This document shows, piece by piece, positions 1 through 5,438 of a DNA stretch of 5,965 nt (its first letter is position 1; every line of letters begins with the position of its first letter). The notes beneath the pieces are model-generated. The model searched no databases. It was not told the DNA's origin and worked only from the letters and a program-made list of their open reading frames with translations. The stretch covers positions 1 to 5,965 of the forward strand of contig CALQRR010000114.1 in assembly GCA_943333015.1 (NCBI GenBank), read 5' to 3'. The DNA comes from Chitinophaga pinensis (GTDB lineage Bacteria; Bacteroidota; Bacteroidia; M30B66). A program made the position numbers and the translations under genes.

Positions 1-1235
1 CCAATACTGAATCCGGTCACGCGTGGTCCTTCGGGTGTTTTTTCCCGGGCAATGTTGATGTTTCCCCGACTGATGCGCTCAATGCTGCGGTAACCTGTTT
101 CGGCCAGTCCGTCTTCTTTCATTTCCTGAAGCGGCGTTTCCACATCCACCCGGCTTTTACTCAAAAGCCCTTTCGCTTTGTTGAAGAGGTATTGTTTCGG
201 GCTGATGTATTGTGGCTCAACTGCGGCAGTTGGTCCTTGTGGATGGAGGCTGATATTCTGTTCGGGGCTGATGGTCAGATAATCGAGCGGTAATTCAAAT
301 TCTTCAATGGTCTGTGGTTTCAATGAGGTTAATCCGGCAAAAGACGCACGCAGATTCACCTCCGGAATTTCAGCGGATGGTAACTGCTGGTTTTGTTTTT
401 CACCTGAATTGTTTTTCCCCGGAGTTGCTGAAGAGCCATTTGTATTAGGGATGACCTGCGGAGCTGTGTGAGGCTTCACCGGGCGCACCTGAACGGACGT
501 ATCGGGTTGAATGCCCGCCAATCCTGTCCGGTTTTCGCGCTGTGTGTAAATTGAAAAAACACCGATGAGCAGGGCGATGGATGCAGCTGCGGCAATCCAA
601 CGGGTGTAAAATGGCAGCACACGTCCGCCGCCGGTTTGTTGGTAGAGCAATTCCTTGTGTTCAAATACGATGGTTTCCCGAGGCAGAACCGTTTTCCGGA
701 ATGCCTTCCAAGCATGCATCTGATCTGCATGTCCTTCTATGCTGTGTTCAAAGGCTGCTTTTTCCTGAGTGCTGAACAAACCTTCGAGTGCTTTTACTGC
801 CTGGTGATCAAAACTACCTTCGGGCTCGAATTGCTTTTTCAGAGCATGCTTGGCACTGAATTCAATGTCGGGTTCCGGAGCGAAATAGGTATGCGCAAAG
901 GCGTTGAACTCTTTTTTCCACTGCGGTTTTTGTTGCACTAAATGATCGAGCTCTTTTTTCTCCGCGGCAGAAATGCGTTTATCGTAAAATGCCAGACAGA
1001 GCGATTCAAAATGTGCTTTGACGGCCGGTTCCTCTTTGTGTAACAGCGGTTTTAGACCAGCGTCGGTTGGCGTTTCGGCAGGCAGCGTAAAATCCACTAG
1101 GCCGTCCAGATCTGCTTTCAGTTCCGGATGTTGTTCCAAAAACAGCAGCAGATCGGCGGTATCGCCTGCGCTGAGAGTGCCCTCGGCATAGTCGAGCAGC
1201 CAGGCTTCATAATTGGTAAAATCGATCTTTCTCAT
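1..1235 (-). CDS. Membrane-spanning anti-sigma-like protein, 3' end beyond the window
   Basis: Reading starts at ATG 1235-1233 and stays open for 411 codons to the window edge, so the C-terminus is missing. The start overlaps the sigma-factor stop in an ATGA, which implies translational coupling. The N-terminal half (about 1-212) is charged and soluble-looking. It contains three ungapped copies of one motif, at residues 9-43, 76-110 and 142-176. One hydrophobic segment follows at about 213-230 (W213 to Y230). After it comes a Pro/Ser/Thr/Asn/Gln-rich linker (about 240-286) and a polar domain I do not recognise. The predicted topology is cytoplasmic N-terminus, one helix, periplasmic C-terminus, as expected for an anti-sigma factor. 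There is no HxxxCxxC zinc motif, and C80 is the only cysteine noticed in the N-terminal half. The role rests on topology and on being cotranscribed with the sigma gene; no anti-sigma domain is identified with certainty. Confidence 0.8.
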   Translation of the reverse strand, partial: MRKIDFTNYEAWLLDYAEGTLSAGDTADLLLFLEQHPELKADLDGLVDFTLPAETPTDAGLKPLLHKEEPAVKAHFESLCLAFYDKRISAAEKKELDHLVQQKPQWKKEFNAFAHTYFAPEPDIEFSAKHALKKQFEPEGSFDHQAVKALEGLFSTQEKAAFEHSIEGHADQMHAWKAFRKTVLPRETIVFEHKELLYQQTGGGRVLPFYTRWIAAAASIALLIGVFSIYTQRENRTGLAGIQPDTSVQVRPVKPHTAPQVIPNTNGSSATPGKNNSGEKQNQQLPSAEIPEVNLRASFAGLTSLKPQTIEEFELPLDYLTISPEQNISLHPQGPTAAVEPQYISPKQYLFNKAKGLLSKSRVDVETPLQEMKEDGLAETGYRSIERISRGNINIAREKTPEGPRVTGFSI

Positions 1236-1720
1236 AGGACCACCTCCGCACTTACCAGATAATTCTTCAAAAACACACGCGCCCTGAAAATGTAAACCTT
1301 GACCTGACTTTCGTTGAGTCCGGTGATTTGGCCAATTTCTTCGTAGGAATATCCTTCATAGTCGCGCAGCATGACGACGGAGCGCTGATCTTCCGGCAGT
1401 TTTGCAATGGCCTCGTTGAGCACACGGCGCAAATCAAATTCCGGATCTTTGGAAGTCGATGGCACTAAGCGCAAGGAAGTATCGATAGGTTCTTGCCGTT
1501 TCTTTTTGCGGATCCGTTCCAGCATGATGCGGTAAGCGGTGGTAAAAAGATACGATTTCGCTTTTTCGAACGAAACCTCCGACGCTTTCAACCAGACTTT
1601 TTCGAACGTATCCTGAACCACATCACGCGCCTCGTCTTCATCCCGCATATTCTTGAGGATGAAGCGGTAGATGTTATCAGAAAACTGATCGACGCTTTTG
1701 TTGAATTCGGCTACTGTCAC
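1232..1720 (-). CDS. ECF-family RNA polymerase sigma factor
   Basis: This 162-residue protein has the usual length and two-domain layout of an extracytoplasmic-function sigma-70 factor. Region 2 spans about 12-76, with the core-binding signature DVVQDTFEKVW at 33-43. A basic stretch, RIRKKKR, lies at about 69-75. Region 4 spans about 100-152, with LPEDQRSVVMLRDYEGYSYEEI leading into the helix-turn-helix (about 125-147) that should read the -35 element. Region 3 is absent, as in ECF factors. Translation begins at GTG 1720-1718. An in-frame TAA lies 11 codons upstream, and the first internal ATG (M25) would remove the start of region 2, so GTG is the best start. The stop overlaps the next gene by ATGA. 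The factor is probably held inactive by that membrane protein and released by an envelope signal. The target genes are not known from the sequence. Confidence 0.93.
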   Translation of the reverse strand: MTVAEFNKSVDQFSDNIYRFILKNMRDEDEARDVVQDTFEKVWLKASEVSFEKAKSYLFTTAYRIMLERIRKKKRQEPIDTSLRLVPSTSKDPEFDLRRVLNEAIAKLPEDQRSVVMLRDYEGYSYEEIGQITGLNESQVKVYIFRARVFLKNYLVSAEVVL

Positions 1721-1742
1721 AATTCCGGGCTTTGTTGCTGGC

Positions 1743-1772
1743 TTAGAGGATTACCCCCAGCACGAAGTTACA
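1743..1772 (-). promoter_or_regulatory. Candidate ECF-type promoter of the sigma/anti-sigma operon
   Basis: On the minus strand TGTAAC (1772-1767) is followed after 17 bp by CCTCTAA (1749-1743), 22 bases before the GTG start of the sigma gene. The GTAAC box matches the AAC-type -35 element typical of ECF sigma factors. An ECF gene often transcribes itself, so autoregulation is the simplest reading. The spacing and the distance to the start are sensible, but the -10 box is only an analogy and no transcript start is known. Confidence 0.42.
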
Positions 1773-1844
1773 GGGAATTGAATTTTTTTTCAATTGTTTT
1801 CGGATGTGCCTGTCGAAACAGTTCTGCAGGGATGCCGCATTCTA

Positions 1845-1900
1845 CCCTGCCGATTGTAGTCACCGCGCGCGGTAAGGATAGCGCGGAATGGACGGCAGAG
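1845..1900 (+). ncRNA. Small structured intergenic element (repeat or RNA, Flavo-1-like?)
   Basis: A perfect 6-bp stem, CTGCCG (1847-1852) with CGGCAG (1893-1898), encloses the 12-bp perfect palindrome ACCGCGCGCGGT (1862-1873). The asymmetric internal loop contains GATTGTAG on the left and GGATAGCGCGGAATGG on the right. From memory, this arrangement of an outer stem, a hairpin and a GGATAGCG-type strand resembles short intergenic elements common in Bacteroidota, possibly the Flavo-1 RNA class. I cannot verify that match here. The strand is inferred from the similarity. It could also be an untranscribed repeat. Confidence 0.35.
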
Positions 1901-1998
1901 GCTGTTAAAAGAGGTTTTGTGTAGGTTTTATAAACGCTGCCTTGAAACAAACCGACCGTACATGGAGCAATAGCCTGTGCACCGCCCAAAATGGAAGT

Positions 1999-2038
1999 AA
2001 AAAAAATCCCGCAGAGACAGCATCCATGCAGGATTTTT
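1999..2038 (-). terminator. Rho-independent terminator of the isomerase-lipB-DUF3108 operon
   Basis: On the minus strand the arm AAAAATCCTGCA (2038-2027) pairs with TGCGGGATTTTT (2013-2002). There is one G-U wobble and a 13-base loop. A run of eight T follows (2006-1999). It lies 14 bases past the TAA of the DUF3108 gene. The wobble would be a C-A mismatch on the other strand, and no plus-strand gene ends nearby, so it serves the minus strand. It also separates this operon from the sigma operon. Confidence 0.82.
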
Positions 2039-2051
2039 GAACGAGCAAATA

Positions 2052-2858
2052 TTATTTTACTTGCAGTGCCAAAGGATTGGCGAGGTTGGAATAGCTTTTC
2101 AGATCCATTTTAATGGACCCAACGAGCACCTCGGCTTGCAAGCGAACGGGAATACGGTTAAGGTCGTCGCTGACCCAGAGTGTGAGATCGTCTTCTTCTT
2201 TAAACACGCGTCCTTGCTGGATGAGCGGATGAATTTTGATGCATCGGATTTTACCTGCCCGGGTATTGATGGTTTCCCGTCCGATCAGTTTGATTTTCAT
2301 GGGAAACACTTCCTCGTCAAAAAAGGTTTGGATGGTAATCACATCGCCCATTTTTACACCGTCGAGATTCATATTCCGGGCATAATAAAAGGCCGAAAGG
2401 ATGTCGTGGGTTGAAGCCGGAATGGTGAATCGTTTTCCGCTGGTGCTGCGGGCGGCATCGGAACCATCGCGGCGCACGTTGACCGAATTTTGTGTTTGGT
2501 TGAAGGTGTAATCCTGGTTGATGATAAACCCGCCTTCATCTACCCGACGCATAAATAAATGAGGCAGGAGCGTTTGCTCGTCGATGTAGGAATCGTACCG
2601 ATCGCGCACTTTGTAAAACCATTCGAAGGCACTGCGTGATTTGCCGGTGCCAACCAGGTGAAAAGTGTTGTGATTGTTAAACCGGAGCGAGTCCGGAGCA
2701 ATGGTAACGGTTGCTTCACCAGCATCCATCAAACCGTAATGCACCCTGTAAGTTAGTACCTCACCACGCTTGAAAGCTTGATTTCCAGATGGTTTAAGGG
2801 GTTGTGCCGAAAGCGTTCCGAGGAGAAACACGGAAAGGAACAGGAGTCTGCTTTTCAT
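2052..2858 (-). CDS. Exported DUF3108 domain protein
   Basis: The 268-residue product begins with a clear signal peptide: K3, R4, then a hydrophobic core, with likely cleavage after LSA at residue 18. No further membrane segment is visible, so it should be periplasmic or outer-membrane associated. The body fits the DUF3108 family, which is beta-rich. Recognisable parts are FKRGEVLTYRVHYGLMDAGE (29-48), the central DILSAFYYARNM (152-163) and the closing LWVSDDLNRIPVRLQAEV (227-244). Length is typical of the family, whose biochemical role is not established. It is the last gene of a minus-strand unit, 52 bases after lipB, and is followed by a strong terminator. Its place behind cytoplasmic metabolic genes may only reflect cotranscription. 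No truncation or missing segment is apparent. Confidence 0.85.
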   Translation of the reverse strand: MKSRLLFLSVFLLGTLSAQPLKPSGNQAFKRGEVLTYRVHYGLMDAGEATVTIAPDSLRFNNHNTFHLVGTGKSRSAFEWFYKVRDRYDSYIDEQTLLPHLFMRRVDEGGFIINQDYTFNQTQNSVNVRRDGSDAARSTSGKRFTIPASTHDILSAFYYARNMNLDGVKMGDVITIQTFFDEEVFPMKIKLIGRETINTRAGKIRCIKIHPLIQQGRVFKEEDDLTLWVSDDLNRIPVRLQAEVLVGSIKMDLKSYSNLANPLALQVK

Positions 2859-2910
2859 TCACAGTATTTTGTGGCTGCCTTTCAAACGCTGTGCCATGCG
2901 TCTTTATTGG

Positions 2911-3627
2911 TCAGACAATCACCTCGGCCTCAAATTCCTTTTCGAAACAGGAAACAAATTGCTTGGTAATCACGTCCATGGTTAATGGCGCATCTGGAAC
3001 TTCAGCAGCCATGCTGGTAACGGCTTTGTCGGCAATGCCACAGGGAACAATGTATTTAAAATAAGCAAGATCGTTGATGACATTGAGCGCAATGCCATGC
3101 ATGGTCACCCAGCGACTGCATTTAACGCCCATGGCACAAATCTTCCGAGCGTTTTCGGAATCGGGCTCTATCCACACGCCGGTGAATCCGGGAAGGCGTC
3201 CGCCGCTGATGCCGTGAAGTTGCAGCAGTTGAATGACGGTTTCTTCGAGTTTGCGCAGGTAGAGATGAATGTCGGTAAAAAAATTCTCCAGATCGAGCAG
3301 CGGATACACAACGAGTTGTCCCGGACCATGATGGGTGATATCACCACCGCGGTTAATTTTATAATACGTGGCTCCGAGTTCTTGAAGCTCATTCGAATTG
3401 AGCAACAGATTTTCTTCGGTTCCGCTTTTCCCTAATGTGTATACAGGCGGATGCTCACATACAAGGAGGTAATTAGGAACAGGTGCAGGAATCTCCGCTT
3501 CACGATTAGCCAGTTTCAGGGCAACCGTTTCTGCAAAAAGTTTCTCCTGAAAATCCCAGGCAGCCTTGTAATCAATCAGCCCCAGATGGATGAGTTGTAC
3601 CTGCCTGTTGGGCTGCGCATAGGTCAT
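2911..3627 (-). CDS. lipB: Octanoyl-[acyl-carrier-protein]:protein N-octanoyltransferase LipB
   Basis: LipB moves an octanoyl group from acyl carrier protein to a lysine of lipoyl domains (pyruvate and 2-oxoglutarate dehydrogenases, glycine cleavage H protein) in the cytoplasm. LipA then inserts sulfur. The 238 residues include EHPPVYTLGK (58-67), the hallmark RGGDITHHGPGQLVVYPLLD (93-112), KICAMGVK (162-169) and HGIALNVINDL (177-187) followed by PCG (195-197). The catalytic pair is K162 and C196. Their 34-residue separation equals that in characterised LipB enzymes, so the protein should be active. The ATG start overlaps the isomerase stop by four bases (ATGA, 3627-3624), implying coupled translation. 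The enzyme is slightly longer at the N-terminus than the E. coli form. No lipA or lipoate ligase lies in the window. Confidence 0.97.
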   Translation of the reverse strand: MTYAQPNRQVQLIHLGLIDYKAAWDFQEKLFAETVALKLANREAEIPAPVPNYLLVCEHPPVYTLGKSGTEENLLLNSNELQELGATYYKINRGGDITHHGPGQLVVYPLLDLENFFTDIHLYLRKLEETVIQLLQLHGISGGRLPGFTGVWIEPDSENARKICAMGVKCSRWVTMHGIALNVINDLAYFKYIVPCGIADKAVTSMAAEVPDAPLTMDVITKQFVSCFEKEFEAEVIV

Positions 3628-4607
3628 TGCAGATTGGCCAATTCGTTTTTGAGCCGGTTAATGACATTGATTTCGATAGCGTCCACATTGCGTTCCACAG
3701 AAGCAAACCAGCTGATCCAGTCACCCAAGTTGATCCACCACAACATCCGTTGCACCGGAGATTCGCCTTTGGAGTGAAGCACAATGGTTTTACCAGCAAG
3801 ATTGTAAACGATGCCTTTGCAGATATCCATCCGCTTGGCGGTGCGGTAATATTCATCGCTGTTGCGCAGAAAAATAGCAGCAATTCTTGGGGCTTTATCC
3901 ACCCAGCCAACCAGTTCGTTGTGATTCATTTCGGGAACCACATGATGCCAGCACAGCATTTTTGAATTCTCATTGAGCTGCTGACGAAAACGAATGGCGA
4001 TGCCTTCGTAACCAATACTAGTATAAATAACCGGTTGACTGTAAGAGATTGCCCGTGCGATGGATTCGGCTTCATGCAGAATTTCAGTAGCATGCGTTTC
4101 CAACAGGGTTACTCCAGCTTCAATTTCCGCCAGGAGCCCTGTGGCAATTTCGAAATGTTCTAAAATACCACAGAGCTGCGTTAAGGAATATCCCAAACAA
4201 GCCCGTGGCGGATTTCCTCCAGGAATAATAATAGCATCAAATCCATGCTTTTGAGCAATTGCTAACACTTCGCCACCGGAAGTCACACACACAATCATCG
4301 CCTGTTGACTGATAGCCGCCTGCATGGCCTGGAGTGTTTCTTCGGTATTTCCCGAGTAAGATGAAATAATAACAAGCGTTTCGGGTCCTACCCAAGCCGG
4401 AATCGAATAATCTTTCGAAACCTGAACTGGAACTGCCGATTGCGGTGTACAGAGTTCTGCCACAATACTCCCCCCAATGCCTGAGCCACCCAAACCGCTT
4501 ATCAACACAGCCGAAACCTTCCGTGGCAATGGCTTTAGTTCAAACGCTTTAAAAATGGCAAGTGCCTCGCGCACCTGTTGGGGAAAACCGGCAATCAACT
4601 CTTTCAT
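3624..4607 (-). CDS. Bifunctional phosphoglucose/phosphomannose isomerase
   Basis: This 327-residue SIS-fold sugar isomerase interconverts glucose 6-phosphate or mannose 6-phosphate with fructose 6-phosphate, feeding glycolysis and sugar-nucleotide synthesis. The phosphate-binding loop GLGGSGIGGS is at 38-47 and SSYSGNTEET at 82-91. PPRACLGYSL (133-142) is a signature of the bifunctional family. The C-terminal SIS domain has LNENSK (211-216) and PEMNHNELVGW (225-235), and the protein ends with VDAIEINVINRLK (308-320). By comparison with the archaeal enzyme, E213, H229 and K320 are the likely catalytic residues. E213 and H229 are 16 apart, as in that family. Length is normal. It is the first gene of the operon and its stop overlaps the lipB start. 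It may serve as the main or an accessory glucose 6-phosphate isomerase, which this window cannot settle. Confidence 0.93.
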   Translation of the reverse strand: MKELIAGFPQQVREALAIFKAFELKPLPRKVSAVLISGLGGSGIGGSIVAELCTPQSAVPVQVSKDYSIPAWVGPETLVIISSYSGNTEETLQAMQAAISQQAMIVCVTSGGEVLAIAQKHGFDAIIIPGGNPPRACLGYSLTQLCGILEHFEIATGLLAEIEAGVTLLETHATEILHEAESIARAISYSQPVIYTSIGYEGIAIRFRQQLNENSKMLCWHHVVPEMNHNELVGWVDKAPRIAAIFLRNSDEYYRTAKRMDICKGIVYNLAGKTIVLHSKGESPVQRMLWWINLGDWISWFASVERNVDAIEINVINRLKNELANLQ

Positions 4608-4647
4608 ACTAAAGGAAAGTTAAGGCTGCTAAATTACGTCCATTTCG

Positions 4648-4687
4648 CAGATCTGAATGCTGCCGAATCGCCATTTGAACAGATCTG
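4648..4687. promoter_or_regulatory. Paired CAGATCTG palindromes upstream of the isomerase operon
   Basis: The 8-bp palindrome CAGATCTG occurs at 4648-4655 and again at 4680-4687, 32 bp apart, close to three helical turns. The second copy extends to ACAGATCTGT and, with one unpaired base, to TTGAACAGATCTGTCAA. Both lie 41-80 bases before the isomerase ATG, where an operator would be expected. No regulator is identified. An overlapping inverted repeat TCAACA/TGTTGA (4688-4693, 4701-4706) adds to the symmetry. Confidence 0.3.
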
Positions 4688-4729
4688 TCAACAGGTGAAA
4701 TGTTGATAGCTGCTTACGATTTTGATTTT

Positions 4730-4848
4730 TAGGGCGTGTCGCGGGTGCCTCTGCGCCAAGCTCCGATTCAACCGCACCGGCGTTCTTCGGGGTGCGCTGC
4801 GCTTCCGTGCCGCCTCAAAAAGCGGCACCGCTCCTGCGTCGCGCCCTA
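4730..4848 (-). ncRNA. GC-rich structured intergenic element (Bacteroidota-type repeat or RNA)
   Basis: The ends pair as a 9-bp stem: TAGGGCGTG (4730-4738) with CGCGCCCTA (4840-4848), one wobble. Inside are two hairpins. CGCACC (4773-4778) pairs with GGTGCG (4791-4796) around a 12-base loop. GTGCCGC (4807-4813) pairs with GCGGCAC (4822-4828) around CTCAAAAA. The stretch is much richer in GC than the flanking DNA and has no credible reading frame. On the minus strand, GGAGCGG before the GTGCCGC hairpin and GGAAGCGCAGCGC after it recall intergenic elements I associate with Bacteroidota. A CCTCACGCA tail lies just outside (4855-4863). Strand assignment rests on that resemblance. Whether it is transcribed is unknown. 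Confidence 0.45.
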
Positions 4849-4871
4849 CGCATGCCTCACGCAGCATCCCG

Positions 4872-4904
4872 TTTGAACTCAGTTTATCGTGCTGATTACA
4901 TTTC
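4872..4904 (+). promoter_or_regulatory. Candidate housekeeping promoter (TTTG / TAnnTTTG type)
   Basis: TTTG (4872-4875) is followed after 21 bp by TACATTTC (4897-4904). This fits the Bacteroidota primary-sigma consensus (TTTG, about 19-21 bp, TAnnTTTG) except for the last base. It would give a leader of roughly 70 bases before the ATG at 4985. The motif is short, so chance is possible. Confidence 0.33.
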
Positions 4905-4930
4905 GATTACAATATTTATTTCTCCCCTGT

Positions 4931-4959
4931 GTAACCAAAGTCATCCGAAAATGCACTTA
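4931..4959 (+). promoter_or_regulatory. Candidate ECF-type promoter of the small secreted protein
   Basis: GTAAC (4931-4935) is followed after 17 bp by GCACTTA (4953-4959), 25 bases before the ATG. The candidate promoter of the sigma gene has the same GTAAC box, the same 17-bp spacer, a -10 box matching at four of seven positions (CCTCTAA), and a 22-base gap to its start. Both boxes are preceded by CCTGT. This is an inference from two sites only. Confidence 0.3.
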
Positions 4960-4984
4960 CCTGCAAACGCTCAAAAAACCCACT

Positions 4985-5305
4985 ATGAAAACGCTTCTTT
5001 CACTGCTGCTTGTAACTGCTTTTGGAATTCAAATCGGTTCAGCCGCCACTTCCGACGACAAGAATTCAACCCGAATCAGAAAAGAACTTTCGCAATTGTT
5101 CAACGAACGTCAGGCCGATCGCCCAACCTTAAAAGGGTCTGTGATTGCATTGGTACAAGTCGATTCTGTAGGAAAAGGCGCCATCCTTGAAATGGATTCC
5201 GAAGAAGTGGTTCTTCAGGAATACGTGAAAAAACAAGTCGAAGCGCGCCATTTTCAAAATCTGAAGAATGAAACCATCCGACTGGTGGTGGACTTCCGTA
5301 ATTAA
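4985..5305 (+). CDS. Small secreted protein with TonB C-terminal-like domain
   Basis: The 106-residue product begins with a signal peptide (K2, a leucine-rich core, likely cleavage after GSA at residue 20), so the mature protein of about 86 residues is exported. A longer frame starts upstream at 4889, but it would bury this signal peptide and adds an unrelated 32-residue stretch. The ATG at 4985, preceded by an A-rich leader, is therefore chosen. Residues 50-105 carry LKGSVIALVQVDSVGKGAIL (49-68), then MDSEEVVLQEYV and IRLVVDF near the end. The strand-turn-strand, helix, strand order resembles the C-terminal domain of TonB. There is no proline-rich linker or membrane anchor, so it is not a complete TonB. 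Its function is unknown. It stands alone between two promoter candidates and a terminator. One of those promoters suggests control by the ECF factor, a tentative inference. Confidence 0.82.
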   Translation: MKTLLSLLLVTAFGIQIGSAATSDDKNSTRIRKELSQLFNERQADRPTLKGSVIALVQVDSVGKGAILEMDSEEVVLQEYVKKQVEARHFQNLKNETIRLVVDFRN

Positions 5306-5335
5306 GCATACCCCCGTTCTTTATATTTCCACGTG

Positions 5336-5372
5336 AAAGCCGTGCTCAGAAATGGGTGCGGCTTTTTATTTT
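5336..5372 (+). terminator. Rho-independent terminator after the small secreted protein
   Basis: AAAGCCG (5336-5342) pairs with CGGCTTT (5359-5365). The stem can be extended by several weaker pairs inside the loop, and a T-rich tail (5363-5372, one A) follows. It begins 31 bases after the stop codon, so the gene is likely transcribed on its own. Confidence 0.75.
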
Positions 5373-5438
5373 CACTAAGATTAGGGATTGTCTGCCGGTG
5401 TTGTTAAGCTGACATTTATAGCGTCTGAATTTTACACG

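Noticed and set aside
1493..1924. 143-codon plus-strand frame opposite the sigma gene
   Set aside because: It lies mostly antisense to a well-supported sigma factor and has an unconvincing composition.
1768..1989. 73-codon minus-strand reading frame in the gap upstream of the sigma gene
   Set aside because: It needs a TTG start, runs through the structured element and into the candidate promoter, and its translation resembles no family I know.
3097..3435. 112-codon plus-strand frame inside lipB
   Set aside because: It is a shadow of lipB, whose catalytic motifs are intact on the minus strand.
4889..4984. Upstream extension of the small secreted protein to an ATG at 4889
   Set aside because: It would place 32 extra residues before a clear signal peptide and would overlap the promoter candidates.
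4792..5190. 132-codon plus-strand frame across the GC-rich element
   Set aside because: It crosses the hairpins and the start of the secreted protein in a different frame. Its Arg/Ala/Pro-rich N-terminus reflects base composition.
5403..5425. GTTAA and CGTC boxes before the last gene as an ECF promoter
   Set aside because: The spacer is 14 bp rather than 17 and the -35 box lacks the AAC core.
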